Shown piece by piece: positions 29,510 through 38,815 of a DNA stretch of 64,000 nt (position 1 is the first letter of the stretch; each line of letters starts with the position of its first letter). The notes beneath the pieces were generated by a model that was given only the letters and a program-made list of their open reading frames with translations, searched no databases and had not been told where the DNA came from. The translations under genes and the position numbers were made by a program. This stretch comes from Clostridium swellfunianum (GTDB lineage Bacteria; Bacillota; Clostridia; Clostridiales; Clostridiaceae), in assembly GCF_023656515.1 (NCBI RefSeq), contig NZ_JAMOFV010000006.1, forward strand, positions 1,089,353 through 1,153,352, read 5' to 3'.

Positions 29510-29824
29510 ATGGGAGGATTTTTTAATAGTTCGCTAGGTATAGCAGCATTAGTAGTTATAGTTCTTGTAATAATTTATTTTGTGAGTCCTAAACCAAAGC
29601 GCAATGAAAATGAAGAAGATAATCACGAAAAGCAAATTGCTGTATCAAGCATTCCTACAGCAAAGGAAGAAACTGCAGCAAAGCAGAAAGAGTTGGAACT
29701 TGTCGCGGCTATTATGGGGGCGTTATCTGCTTATTTAGAGGTGCCAGCTTCAAGTCTTATAATAAGAAGCATTAAAAGAGTAGATGGAAACAATTCTGTT
29801 TGGCGAGAACATGGATTAGAGTAA
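29510..29824 (+). CDS. OadG-family small subunit of a sodium pump decarboxylase
   Basis: 104 residues. One N-terminal membrane helix (IAALVVIVLVIIYFV) is followed by a charged linker and a C-terminal stretch LVAAIMGALSAYLEVPASSLIIRSIKRV, typical of OadG/MmdD subunits that hold the decarboxylase complex at the membrane. It lies 14 bases after the carboxyltransferase gene with AGGAG upstream, and 30 bases before the biotin carrier gene. Confidence 0.8.
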   Translation: MGGFFNSSLGIAALVVIVLVIIYFVSPKPKRNENEEDNHEKQIAVSSIPTAKEETAAKQKELELVAAIMGALSAYLEVPASSLIIRSIKRVDGNNSVWREHGLE

Positions 29825-29854
29825 TAATAGTAAAGATAGGAGTGTAATATTGAA

Positions 29855-30253
29855 ATGAAAAAATATTATGTAACGGTGAATGGAAATAGATACGAAGTTG
29901 AAGTTGAAGAGGTTAAAAACAATTTTGATAATATGAATGAACCTGCTCCTCAGGCTCAACAGTCTCAAGCACAGCCAGCTGCTTCGACAGCATCTTCTGC
30001 AGCAACAAAAAAAACACAATCTAAGAATACTCCATCTGAAGGAGAGAAGATAAACTGTCCAATGCCGGGGACTATAGTGAACATTAACATTAAAGAAGGA
30101 GATTCTATTAAGAAAGGTGATTTGCTGTTTGTATTAGAAGCAATGAAAATGGAGAATGAAATTGTATCACCTGTGGATGGTACTGTAGCAAGTATAGCTG
30201 TAACTAAAGGAGAAACTGTTAATACAGAAGATTTACTAGCTGTTATTGAATAG
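29855..30253 (+). CDS. Biotin carboxyl carrier protein of the decarboxylase
   Basis: 132 residues. The N-terminal 30 residues are followed by an alanine/glutamine/proline-rich flexible linker (about 34-60) and a biotinyl domain with EAMKMENEI, where the lysine carries biotin. Such carriers shuttle carboxyl groups between the carboxyltransferase and the membrane pump. It is the last gene of the operon and is followed by a strong terminator. Confidence 0.88.
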   Translation: MKKYYVTVNGNRYEVEVEEVKNNFDNMNEPAPQAQQSQAQPAASTASSAATKKTQSKNTPSEGEKINCPMPGTIVNINIKEGDSIKKGDLLFVLEAMKMENEIVSPVDGTVASIAVTKGETVNTEDLLAVIE

Positions 30254-30256
30254 ATA

Positions 30257-30299
30257 AAAATTATAAGTAAAGTGCACTGCACTTTACTTATAATTTTAC
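30257..30299 (+). terminator. Terminator after the biotin carrier gene
   Basis: Two 20-base arms (30257-30276 and 30278-30297) are perfect complements, the right arm ending in TTTT. The same bases lead directly into the TTGACA of the next promoter. Confidence 0.8.
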
Positions 30300-30327
30300 T
30301 TGACAAATTTAATATGAGGTTTACAAT
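30300..30327 (+). promoter_or_regulatory. Promoter of coaX-dusB
   Basis: TTGACA (30300-30305), a 16-base spacer and TACAAT (30322-30327). Confidence 0.6.
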
Positions 30328-30392
30328 ATAACCGTGCTAAATGAAGTTATAATAATTGATGTGTGATTTTGAGGAATACAGGAGGGTTTAAA

Positions 30393-31184
30393 TTGATTTT
30401 AGTTTTAGATGTTGGAAATACAAATATAGTTCTTGGAGCCTATGAAGGAAAGGAATTAATCGCTGACTGGAGATTGGCTACAGACCATAAGAGGACAGCT
30501 GATGAATATGGAATACAAGTTACTCAGCTTTTCATGCAAAAGAATATCAGCCTTTCAAAGGTTGAAGGAGTAATAATATCTTCTGTTGTTCCTAATATTA
30601 TGTATACTATTGAACATATGGTGAGAAAATATTTTAACAAAACAGCCATAGTTGTTGGTCCTGGAATTAAGACAGGCATAAATGTGAAGTATGATAATCC
30701 GAAGGAAGTAGGAGCAGATAGAATTGTTAATGCAGTAGCTGCTCATGAGATGTATCCCAATAGGCCACTTATATTAATCGATTTTGGTACAGCCACAACT
30801 TTTTGCGCTATAACTAGAAACGGTGACTATTTAGGGGGGACCATATGCCCAGGTATAAAGATTTCTGCAGAAGCCTTATTTGAAAAGGCTGCAAAGCTTC
30901 CAAGAGTTGAACTTGTAAAAACACCTGGAGTTATATGCAAAAACACAGTAAACAGTATGCAGGCGGGTATCATTTATGGCTATACTGGGTCTGTGGACTT
31001 TATAGTTGAAAAGATGAAAAAGGAAATGGAAGCCTATGGCGAGGTTTCTCCAATGGTTATTGCGACCGGAGGTTTAGCAACTTTAATAAGCAAAGATTCA
31101 AAGCATATAGAGAAGGTTATACATTACTTAACATTAGAAGGGTTAAGAATAATATACGATAAGAATAGAGAACAGGTGGTTTAA
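30393..31184 (+). CDS. coaX: Type III pantothenate kinase
   Basis: 263 residues from the TTG at 30393, chosen because AGGAGGG lies upstream and family members begin with [14 protein letters not shown]. An earlier in-frame GTG exists at 30363. The phosphate-binding DVGNTN, the catalytic-site [11 protein letters not shown] and [11 protein letters not shown] are the CoaX motifs. It phosphorylates pantothenate in the first step of coenzyme A synthesis and is not feedback inhibited by CoA. Its stop overlaps the dusB ATG. Confidence 0.93.
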   Translation: MILVLDVGNTNIVLGAYEGKELIADWRLATDHKRTADEYGIQVTQLFMQKNISLSKVEGVIISSVVPNIMYTIEHMVRKYFNKTAIVVGPGIKTGINVKYDNPKEVGADRIVNAVAAHEMYPNRPLILIDFGTATTFCAITRNGDYLGGTICPGIKISAEALFEKAAKLPRVELVKTPGVICKNTVNSMQAGIIYGYTGSVDFIVEKMKKEMEAYGEVSPMVIATGGLATLISKDSKHIEKVIHYLTLEGLRIIYDKNREQVV

Positions 31185-32152
31185 TGAAGATAGCAAACCT
31201 AAAATTTAATAATAATGTTTTTTTGGCGCCTATGGCTGGAGTAACAGATATAGCCTTTAGAGGACTTTGTGTTGAAATGGGCTGCGGACTTGTATACACA
31301 GAGATGGTAAGCGCAAAAGGGCTTTACTATGGAAGCGAAAATACAGAGGAACTACTAAGGGTCTCCGAGGAAGAAAAACCTGTAGCTGTCCAGATATTTG
31401 GAAGCGAACCGCTTATAATGGCAAAGGCTTGCGACCATTTTAATAATAATGACGATATATGTATAATTGACATAAACATGGGCTGCCCTGTTTCTAAGAT
31501 AGTAAAAAATGGGGAAGGCTCAGCATTAATGAGAAACCCAAAGCTTGCTGCAGAAATAGTTAGTGAAGTTAAAAAGGCTTCATCCAAACCTGTTACTGTT
31601 AAATTTAGAAAAGGCTTTAATGATAGAGAAATTAATGCTGTAGATTTTGCAAAAGCGATGGAGCAGGCTGGAGTGGATGCAATTGCGGTTCATGGAAGAA
31701 CTAGAGAGCAAATGTATGAAGGTAAAGCGGATTGGGATATAATAAGGCAAGTAAAAGAAGCAGTAAAAGTTCCCGTAATAGGAAATGGTGATGTATTTTC
31801 TGTAGAGGCGGCTAAGAAAATAGTGGAGCAAACAAAATGCGACGGCATCATGGTAGCCAGAGGGGCTCAAGGAAATCCATGGCTTTTCAAGCAGATTAAT
31901 CAAGCACTAAAGGGGGAAGAGGTAATCTACCCAACTGATGATGAAGTTATAGATATGTGTATAAGACACTTAAAACTAGCTATTCATTATTATGGAGAAG
32001 CAAGAGCAGTCAGAGAAATGAGAAAACATATTTCTTGGTACATCAAAGGTATGAAAAACTGCACAGATGTAAAAAATCTAATTAACACAGAAAAAAGTAT
32101 AGAAGGTGTGTACAGAATACTTTACGATTATAAAGAGATTCTTAAGCAATAA
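31184..32152 (+). CDS. dusB: tRNA-dihydrouridine synthase
   Basis: 322 residues. FMN-binding TIM barrel with LAPMAGVTDIAFR at the N-terminus, the catalytic cysteine in NMGCPVSKI, HGRTREQMYEGKADW and the FMN phosphate site GNGDVFS. It reduces uridine in tRNA. The ATG overlaps the coaX stop, and greA and lysS follow downstream, the usual clostridial order. Confidence 0.94.
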   Translation: MKIANLKFNNNVFLAPMAGVTDIAFRGLCVEMGCGLVYTEMVSAKGLYYGSENTEELLRVSEEEKPVAVQIFGSEPLIMAKACDHFNNNDDICIIDINMGCPVSKIVKNGEGSALMRNPKLAAEIVSEVKKASSKPVTVKFRKGFNDREINAVDFAKAMEQAGVDAIAVHGRTREQMYEGKADWDIIRQVKEAVKVPVIGNGDVFSVEAAKKIVEQTKCDGIMVARGAQGNPWLFKQINQALKGEEVIYPTDDEVIDMCIRHLKLAIHYYGEARAVREMRKHISWYIKGMKNCTDVKNLINTEKSIEGVYRILYDYKEILKQ

Positions 32153-32254
32153 CTACAGCTGCAATATATTTTCTTATCTTATTATGCTACATGAGTAATT
32201 TTTATTGTTATTTTGAATATAATAGCACTGTAAATAAGCTTAATGAGGATGCGT

Positions 32255-33076
32255 ATGAATCCCGTTATATATGTAAGCACTGATATTAAGAAAGCGTATC
32301 AAGACTACAGTTTTCTTGGAAAAATAAAAGACAGAGTTAGAATAAATGTGGAGGGGGAGAGCTTTATAGAGGAGCTTAAACTAAAAGTTGCTCGTATAAA
32401 ACTCCCTCCTAATTTTAATGAAAAGGCTTATGAAAGAAATATTTCTGTCACACAGAAATATTTTAGAAAAAAAAGCTCTGTTATTGCTCCAAAAACCTTT
32501 AGGTATCTTGATTATAATTTACTAAATGATTTTCAAAAGAGGCTGTTTGCTTATGGGATAATAAATAGTATAAAACTAATATTAAGAACTAGTCAGAAAA
32601 GTATTAAATCATCATGCATTGTTATATTTGATGCTGAAGATGATATTAACTACAGTATTATATGCGAACTTGCAAAAGAATGCGGGTACTTCATCTTATT
32701 ATCAGGCAATCTGAGCAAGACAAGCAATTTAAGTGACTACATTATGGCTAACTTTGGAGTTTCGCCTATTGTAACCTCTGATTATAATTATGCAATGAGC
32801 AAAGCCGACTTTGTGATAAGCTCGAGAAATATAGATGTTATTAAGCCTATTTGGTACATAAATAACTTTTATCTACCCAATACATCTGATGCTATAGTAG
32901 TAAATGATATAAGCTTTGCTGTTCCATGGAAGACTGATGGCCTTGAGTTTAGCTTTGAGCTTCTCGGTGCTGTACTTAGTCAAATGGAAGAAAAAGATAT
33001 TGAGAAGGCACTTAAGTATAATGGGGTTTATTTAGATAGGATTAAGTTTAATGAATTAACGCTAAATAATGAGTAA
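32255..33076 (+). CDS. Conserved-looking hypothetical protein between dusB and greA
   Basis: 273 residues from the ATG at 32255 with GAGG six bases upstream. Two in-frame ATGs lie at 32243 and 32249. It is soluble, with no signal or membrane helix. A basic N-terminal third (VAPKTFRYLD, KLKVARIKLPP) precedes an alternating strand/helix region (IVIFDAEDDINYSIICELAKECGYFILLSG) that looks Rossmann-like. The C-terminal SKADFVISSRNIDVIKPIWYI resembles the end of a nucleotide-binding fold. I do not recognise the family. No catalytic motif is evident. Confidence 0.7.
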   Translation: MNPVIYVSTDIKKAYQDYSFLGKIKDRVRINVEGESFIEELKLKVARIKLPPNFNEKAYERNISVTQKYFRKKSSVIAPKTFRYLDYNLLNDFQKRLFAYGIINSIKLILRTSQKSIKSSCIVIFDAEDDINYSIICELAKECGYFILLSGNLSKTSNLSDYIMANFGVSPIVTSDYNYAMSKADFVISSRNIDVIKPIWYINNFYLPNTSDAIVVNDISFAVPWKTDGLEFSFELLGAVLSQMEEKDIEKALKYNGVYLDRIKFNELTLNNE

Positions 33077-33107
33077 CTTTAAAATTACAAAGCAAGGCTG
33101 TTACTTA

Positions 33108-33136
33108 TTGACACAACAGAAATGCTGTTTTATAAT
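33108..33136 (+). promoter_or_regulatory. Promoter of greA
   Basis: TTGACA (33108-33113), a 17-base spacer and TATAAT (33131-33136), a perfect vegetative promoter. Confidence 0.85.
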
Positions 33137-33219
33137 ATGTACTTAATGAATTAGCTTGTTTACTTATGTAAAGCATTAAATATATAGGGAATTATAATAC
33201 ATTTGAAGGGGAGAAAAAA

Positions 33220-33702
33220 ATGAGTGATTCAAAAAAATTTTTGATGACTTATGAAGGCGTAAAAAAATTAGAAGAAGAATTAGAGTATCTTAAGACTATA
33301 AAAAGAGTTGAGATAAAAGAAAAAATCAAGGTAGCACGCGGCTATGGAGACCTAAGCGAAAATGCTGAATACGACGAAGCTAAGAATGAACAAGCTTTCG
33401 TTGAAGGAAGAATAGCACAGCTTGAAAACATGCTTAGAAATGCTTCAGTAGTCGATGAAGCAGATATTTCTACTGATAAGGTAAGTGTAGGTTCAAAGGT
33501 TAAAGTTAAAGACTTTGAATTCGATGAAGAGTTGGAGCTTTTAATAGTTGGTTCAGCTGAAGCAAATCCAATGGAAAGTAAGATTTCTAACGAATCACCA
33601 GTTGGAAAAGCTCTAATTGGAAGAAAAGTTGGGGAAATCGTGGAAGTTCCAGTACCAGATGGAGTTAATAAGTACGAAATTCTTGAAATAAAGAGTGCGT
33701 AA
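33220..33702 (+). CDS. greA: Transcription elongation factor GreA
   Basis: 160 residues. The N-terminal coiled coil contains [17 protein letters not shown] and the tip acidic residues in [18 protein letters not shown], followed by the FKBP-like C-terminal domain ([18 protein letters not shown]). It rescues backtracked RNA polymerase by stimulating transcript cleavage. Its own promoter precedes it and a hairpin separates it from lysS. Confidence 0.96.
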   Translation: MSDSKKFLMTYEGVKKLEEELEYLKTIKRVEIKEKIKVARGYGDLSENAEYDEAKNEQAFVEGRIAQLENMLRNASVVDEADISTDKVSVGSKVKVKDFEFDEELELLIVGSAEANPMESKISNESPVGKALIGRKVGEIVEVPVPDGVNKYEILEIKSA

Positions 33703-33714
33703 TTAGTTAATAAT

Positions 33715-33753
33715 GCTTAAAAGTGAAAGTATAATAAGCTTTCACTTTTAAGC
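33715..33753 (+). terminator. Hairpin between greA and lysS
   Basis: A perfect 15-bp stem (33715-33729 with 33739-33753) without a T-run. It is probably a partial terminator or processing site, since lysS has no obvious promoter of its own. Confidence 0.55.
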
Positions 33754-33779
33754 GCATAAACGAAACGGAGGGTTATTAA

Positions 33780-35288
33780 GTGGCTAATGATGAATTAAAT
33801 TTAGAACAACAGACTGCCGAGTTTAACGAGCAGATTAGAATCAGAAGACAAAAACTCGCAGATTTACAGACAGCAGGCAAGGACCCATTTGATGTTTATA
33901 AGGTGAACAGGACACATACTTCAAAAGAAATCAAGGACAACTTTGAAGCTCTTGAGAATCAAACCGTTACAGTTGCAGGAAGACTTATGTCCAAAAGAGT
34001 TCAGGGTAAGGCTGGTTTCTCACATATTCAGGATAGATATGGAAGACTTCAAATATACATAAAAATTGACGATGTTGGAGAAGAAAACCTTAAGGAATTT
34101 AAGACTTTTGACTTAGGAGACTGGATAAGTGTTACTGGTTTTGTATTCAAAACAAAGACAGGAGAAACTTCTGTACACGTTAAAGAATTCCAGCTTATAT
34201 CAAAGTCTTTAAAACCACTTCCAGACAAGTGGCATGGACTTAAGGATCCAGATTTAAGATATAGACAAAGAGAAGTTGACCTTATAATGAACGAAGATGT
34301 AAGGGAAACTTTTATAAAGAGAACTCAGATAATAAGATATGTTAGAGAGTTTCTTGACAACAGAGGCTATCTTGAGGCTGAAACTCCAATACTTTCACCA
34401 ATAGCAGGCGGAGCAGCTGCAAGACCTTTCACAACTCACCACAATGCTCTTGATATAGATATGTATCTAAGAATAGCTACAGAGCTATATTTAAAGAGAC
34501 TTATAGTTGGCGGTTTTGAAAAAGTTTATGACATGGGCAAGAACTTCAGAAACGAAGGTATTGATATAAGACACAACCCGGAGTTCACTATGATAGAGTT
34601 ATACGAAGCTTATGCTGACTACAACGATATGATGGAGCTTATGGAAAACCTAGTTGCTTACGTTTGCCAAAAGGTAAACGGAACTACAAAGGTTATGTAT
34701 CAAGGAACTGAAATAGACTTAACTCCACCATGGAGAAGAATATCAATGGTAGATGCAGTTAAGGAATATGCTGGAATAGACTTTAGTGCAGTTAAGACTG
34801 ATGAAGAAGCTCAAGCCATAGCTAAGGAAAAGCATCTTGAATTCAAGAAGGAAATAAAGGATTGTACAAAGGCGGATGTATTAAATGGCTTATTTGAAGA
34901 ATTTGCTGAGCATCACTTTATACAACCAACCTTCCTTATAGATTACCCTGTAGAAATTTCTCCTTTAACTAAAAAGAAGAGAGGAAATGCAGACTTTACT
35001 GAAAGATTCGAAGGTTTTATCTATGGAAGAGAAGTATGTAATGCTTACTCAGAGCTTAACGATCCGATAGTTCAGAGAGACAGGTTCGAGCAGCAGGCTA
35101 AGGAAAGAGAGCTTGGTGACGACGAAGCTTACATGATTGATGAGGAATTTATGAGCGCTCTTGAAACAGGTATGCCTCCAACAGGCGGACTTGGAATAGG
35201 TATAGATAGAATAGTAATGTTCTTAACTGATGCTGTATCTATTAGAGACGTACTATTATTCCCAACAATGAAACCAAATCAACAATAG
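33780..35288 (+). CDS. lysS: Lysyl-tRNA synthetase, class II
   Basis: 502 residues, starting with GTG after CGGAGGG. The N-terminal OB-fold anticodon-binding domain ([23 protein letters not shown]) precedes the class II catalytic domain. Motif 2 is [20 protein letters not shown], and motif 3 is [11 protein letters not shown] near the C-terminus. It charges tRNA-Lys in the cytoplasm. No T-box is seen upstream. It is co-transcribed with greA or driven from a promoter I cannot see. Confidence 0.96.
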   Translation: MANDELNLEQQTAEFNEQIRIRRQKLADLQTAGKDPFDVYKVNRTHTSKEIKDNFEALENQTVTVAGRLMSKRVQGKAGFSHIQDRYGRLQIYIKIDDVGEENLKEFKTFDLGDWISVTGFVFKTKTGETSVHVKEFQLISKSLKPLPDKWHGLKDPDLRYRQREVDLIMNEDVRETFIKRTQIIRYVREFLDNRGYLEAETPILSPIAGGAAARPFTTHHNALDIDMYLRIATELYLKRLIVGGFEKVYDMGKNFRNEGIDIRHNPEFTMIELYEAYADYNDMMELMENLVAYVCQKVNGTTKVMYQGTEIDLTPPWRRISMVDAVKEYAGIDFSAVKTDEEAQAIAKEKHLEFKKEIKDCTKADVLNGLFEEFAEHHFIQPTFLIDYPVEISPLTKKKRGNADFTERFEGFIYGREVCNAYSELNDPIVQRDRFEQQAKERELGDDEAYMIDEEFMSALETGMPPTGGLGIGIDRIVMFLTDAVSIRDVLLFPTMKPNQQ

Positions 35289-35296
35289 TAATAGGC

Positions 35297-35345
35297 AAAG
35301 TCTTAGTGACGGCTAATGAAATAGCTGTCACTGAGACTTTTTATT
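35297..35345 (+). terminator. Terminator after lysS
   Basis: A 19-base arm (35297-35315) pairs with 35322-35340 with two G-T pairs, followed by TTATT. Confidence 0.8.
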
Positions 35346-35577
35346 ATAAATATTAGATTTGTGCAAAAATAGTAAATACATAGTATAATTTAAACAATAA
35401 ATGAGAATTATGAGATATTTGTCTTGAGTGATAAAAATGAAAAATTAAAGACGCGATATCTATAGTATTAGTAATTACATATGAAATATTTAGAATAAAA
35501 GAAATAAAAATCAATAATTTTTATGTATAGAATAAATTACAACAAGTGGAATTACGGTGTGTAGGGGGTAAAAAGAT

Positions 35578-36342
35578 ATGTTTGATACGCATATGCATAC
35601 AAACTTTTCAACTGATTCTAAAATGACTATAGAAGCTGCAATAAGGAAGGCTTCAGAGTTAGACATAGGTATTATTACAACTGAGCACATGGACCTAAAC
35701 TTTCCAGATAAAAATCAGTTTATATTCGATCCTGATCAATACTTTAACGAATATTCAAAGTATAGAAGTGATAGGGTTTTATTAGGTATTGAGTTAGGGA
35801 TGATAACTAATCAGGTAGAGGAAAATAGAAAAGTTATTGAAAGCTATCCTTTTGATTATGTTATTGGCTCTGTTCACCTTGTAGATAATATGGATGTGCT
35901 TGATAAGAATTTTTATATAAATCGAAGTAAAAAAGATTCTTACGAGCATTATTTTAGATATATGCTGGATTGTATAAAAACTCACAGTTTTGTTGATAGC
36001 ATAGGGCACATTGATTATATTTCAAGGTATGCAGTGTATGAGGACAAGGAAATTTACTACGAAGACTTTTCTGAATACATTGATGAGGTTTTAAAGGCTG
36101 TTATTAGTGCTGACAAGGCGCTGGAATTAAATACAAGAAGGCTCGGAAACAATGATGCGATAAATAATCTAACAAAGATATATAAAAGGTTTTATGAACT
36201 GGGTGGAAGAATGATAACTGTGGGGTCTGATTCACACTATGAGAACTCTATAGGCTTTAACTTTGATATGGCTAAAGTGATTGCTGAAAACTGCAAGCTT
36301 AAAATTGTCTATTTCAAGGAGAGAAAGCCTGAATTTGTGTAA
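35578..36342 (+). CDS. PHP-domain phosphatase (histidinol-phosphatase-like)
   Basis: 254 residues of the PHP metal-dependent hydrolase fold. Metal ligands are visible in HMHTNFSTDS (HxH), TTEHMD, the glutamate in GIELGM, SVHLV, GHIDYI and GSDSH near the C-terminus. The HisJ/HisK group of histidinol-phosphatases has this size and motif order. No other his genes are nearby, so a different phosphate ester could be the substrate. A 33-codon remnant of a related gene lies 11 kb to the right on the other strand. Confidence 0.85.
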   Translation: MFDTHMHTNFSTDSKMTIEAAIRKASELDIGIITTEHMDLNFPDKNQFIFDPDQYFNEYSKYRSDRVLLGIELGMITNQVEENRKVIESYPFDYVIGSVHLVDNMDVLDKNFYINRSKKDSYEHYFRYMLDCIKTHSFVDSIGHIDYISRYAVYEDKEIYYEDFSEYIDEVLKAVISADKALELNTRRLGNNDAINNLTKIYKRFYELGGRMITVGSDSHYENSIGFNFDMAKVIAENCKLKIVYFKERKPEFV

Positions 36343-36374
36343 AAAAGAAGTTAAGCAATGAATACTTTGATGAT

Positions 36375-36405
36375 AAGGCAACTGGTTGTAAGCTAGTTGC
36401 CTTTT
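36375..36405 (+). terminator. Terminator after the PHP phosphatase gene
   Basis: AAGGCAACT (36375-36383) pairs with AGTTGCCTT (36395-36403), followed by TTT. The structured RNA begins within a few bases of its end. Confidence 0.75.
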
Positions 36406-36407
36406 TA

Positions 36408-36600
36408 GTTCGCCCAGCATAGGATACAGCTTGATGGAGAAAGCCCGCTGCAGGGGTTGGCAACACCAAGTGCTAGCTTACGACAAGGATGTCCACCATG
36501 AGCGTAAAGCTGAAAGCAAAATTCTGTGCTGAGGACTACGAACCCCATATAAGTCTACTTATTTATGGTGAGTTTGATAAACAAAACAAAGTCCAATTCT
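36408..36600 (+). ncRNA. Structured non-coding RNA with two pseudoknots (tentative raiA-type RNA)
   Basis: About 190 bases that are clearly richer in G and C than the surrounding AT-rich DNA. Complementary segments are: CAGCAT 36415-36420 with GTGCTG 36526-36531; GCTT 36429-36432 with AAGC 36441-36444; TTGG 36457-36460 with CCAA 36466-36469; AGCTTACG 36475-36482 with CGTAAAGCT 36503-36511; GGGGTT 36453-36458 with AACCCC 36541-36546; and CACCAT 36494-36499 with ATGGTG 36565-36570. The GGGGTT/AACCCC helix crosses both the first and the last, giving two pseudoknots. From memory, size, complexity and the core GTTGGCAACACCAAG suggest the raiA motif RNA of Firmicutes, but this is unverified. No raiA gene follows. 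The ends are approximate. Confidence 0.55.
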
Positions 36601-36742
36601 ATCTGAAGGATTAACGTAAAATAATTATTTTTCTTCTATTCGATTTATATAACAATCATAGCTAAATTGCAAGATAATTAATAAAGCGATAATTATTAAA
36701 ACAAACTTTTATAATTTCAATGAGATTTCAACATAAAGTATC

Positions 36743-36771
36743 TTGTTTAGACATATATAGTATGATATAAT
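36743..36771 (+). promoter_or_regulatory. Promoter of the chemoreceptor gene
   Basis: TTGTTT (36743-36748), a 17-base spacer and TATAAT (36766-36771). The transcript would have a leader of about 165 bases. Confidence 0.55.
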
Positions 36772-36878
36772 TTCTCCGTATGTGTATTTTTGTGATTAAT
36801 TTAACATTGATTTAGGCCTACCATAGGATATGAGTAGCGTAAAAAGGAAATAGGAGAGGATACAACAGTTTGAATTGC

Positions 36879-36905
36879 TGTGTCTCAGGAAACTCAAGAG
36901 ACACA
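36879..36905 (+). promoter_or_regulatory. Leader hairpin of the chemoreceptor gene
   Basis: TGTGTCTC (36879-36886) pairs with GAGACACA (36898-36905), about 40 bases before the start codon. No match to a known riboswitch was recognised. Confidence 0.4.
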
Positions 36906-36942
36906 AGAGTTAAGAGGTCATAAATGCAGGGGAGAAAGTATT

Positions 36943-38687
36943 ATGAGTAATAAAACAGACTTAGGTAACACTTTAAAGCTTGGTTATTTTAAAAGGTTAG
37001 GGACAAAGATAACATTTACATTCTTGATTCTATCCGTAATAATGATAACATCTTTATCCACATTGCTATATGGAATAAGCAGCAGTATCATATCTAAGAA
37101 TATGGCAGAAAAAGCTGCCAGCATAGCTAAAGGTGCTTTGGAATATATTGATGTTAAAGAATTTCAACAGCTTAAAACTGTTGAGGATGAAAAGAAAGCC
37201 TCTTATATAAACATGAGAGAAAGTCTTTCGAAGGTAAGAAAAATAAGCGGTTCAAAGTATGTCTACACTATGAGAAAAACTGATGATGGAAAGTTCATGT
37301 ATGTAGTTGATGGGTCGGATGAAGAAGGTCTGTCTCACATAGGTGATTTAGATAAGTCCAGTGTAGGCTATGATGTAGCTTATTCCGGCAAGGTTTTTAC
37401 AGATACAAAGATGAGAAACGAAGGCCAGTGGGGAATTGTTATAAGTTCATATTATCCAATAAAGGATAATGATACGGTTATAGGTTTTATTGGTGTGGAT
37501 TATGATGTTGAAAATATGTACAAGGGTCTTCAGAGACTTAAAACCTTAGCTGTATTTATAGCTTTTGGCGCAAGCTTTATTATTGCAATTTGCGGGCGAA
37601 TGATGGCTTTATACATAACGAGACCAATTATTAAAATAGTTGGTATAGCTAACAAGGTATCAAATAATGATTTGCAAGTAGAGGCTCTTACGGTTAAAGA
37701 CCATACTGAACTAGGAATTTTATCAGCGTCCTTTAACAAAATGATTGAGAACATCAAGAATGTGCTGTTAAGTATTCAAAACTCATCTGAGGAGTTGGCG
37801 GCAGCTTCACATATAATAGCTAGGTCAGCTGAAGAAACTGGTGCTTCTAGTGAAAGTATAGCAACAAATGTAGGAGAAATTGCTGCCGGCAGTTCTGACC
37901 AGGCAGAAGAGGCAACTAGAGGCTATGAACTTGCAAATGATTTGTCAAAAAAGGTGCATGAAATATCTGACAGATTACATTTAGCTAATACGAACACAAC
38001 TATTATGAAGGAAAAAATGAATTAGGCAGTACTTCCATAAGCAACCTTGAGAAAAGCTTTGGACAATACTCAAACTTAGCATTAAACATAGCTGACAAGG
38101 TTGAAGGGTTATCTGCTGCATCTGCTTCTATAAATAATATACTGCAGACAATTACAGTTATTGCAGAGCAGACAAACTTACTGGCATTAAATGCCGCTAT
38201 AGAAGCTGCAAGAGCAGGTGAACATGGAAGAGGTTTTGCTGTCGTATCTGAAGAAGTAAGGAAACTCGCTGAGCAGGCAGCTTTATCTGCTAAGGAAATT
38301 CAGCAGATAGTAAATGAGGTTTCTTATAGCATTGCAGATATAAGTAAAGCAACATATGAGTCTAAGACTCTTATTAGTAGTGTTAAAACTGCAATAGAAA
38401 CCTCAAGAGAAGCATTAAATGGAATAAATGTCACGGTAAATGATACAGTAAACGAAATAAAATATCTGGATAAGGATATAAAAGAAATTGATCATTTAAG
38501 AATTAATGTGCTAAGCTCTGTTGAAAGTATAGCTTCTATAGCTCAGCACTCTGCTGCAGCAACTGAAGAAATAAGTGCCTCGGCAGAGGAACAGTCTAAA
38601 GCAATGGAAGAAATAGTAGCTTCGGTTGAAAGGCTGGATAATATGATTAATAATGTTGTAAGCAGTATAAAACAATACAAATTTTAA
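36943..38687 (+). pseudogene. Methyl-accepting chemotaxis protein, frameshifted in the signalling domain
   Basis: Starts at the ATG at 36943 (AGGGGAG upstream; the frame is open to 36880). The first part has a membrane helix, an extracellular sensor region (with VDGSDEEGLSHIGDLDKS, Cache-like), a second helix and a HAMP domain (ITRPIIKIVGIANKVSNNDL). At 38012-38017 an A6 run is followed by ATGAATTAG, which stops the frame at 38025. In the -1 frame translation continues [18 protein letters not shown] through the conserved tip [20 protein letters not shown] to a TAA at 38685-38687. Adding one A rejoins a full receptor of about 582 residues. It is a recent mutation, a sequencing error or a slippage site. 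As read, the receptor cannot signal. Confidence 0.85.
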
Positions 38688-38698
38688 TATAAATATTT

Positions 38699-38755
38699 GG
38701 ACTTAACTATAGTAGTAGTGACAATAAAAATTATAGCTAAGTCCTTAATTTTTTG
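38699..38755 (+). terminator. Terminator after the chemoreceptor gene
   Basis: GGACTTAACTATA (38699-38711) pairs with TATAGCTAAGTCC (38732-38744) with one mismatch, followed by TTAATTTTTT. Confidence 0.75.
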
Positions 38756-38815
38756 TGAATAATATGGTATAATTTTTAAAATGACAGAAATATTAGAAAA
38801 TGGATGTGAGTATTA

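Noticed and set aside
36434..36532. 32-residue ORF inside the structured RNA
   Set aside because: No ribosome binding site, and the base pairing and composition of the region are better explained by an RNA.
36780..36942. Possible c-di-GMP riboswitch before the chemoreceptor gene
   Set aside because: Chemoreceptors often have one, but neither the GEMM-I core nor the class II pattern is present. Only a simple hairpin is seen.
38010..38025. Programmed -1 frameshift in the chemoreceptor gene
   Set aside because: A AAA AAT resembles a slippery site and the -1 frame is right, but the in-frame A-site codon is ATG, no stimulatory hairpin was found downstream, and receptors are not known to use this. 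A lost A is simpler.
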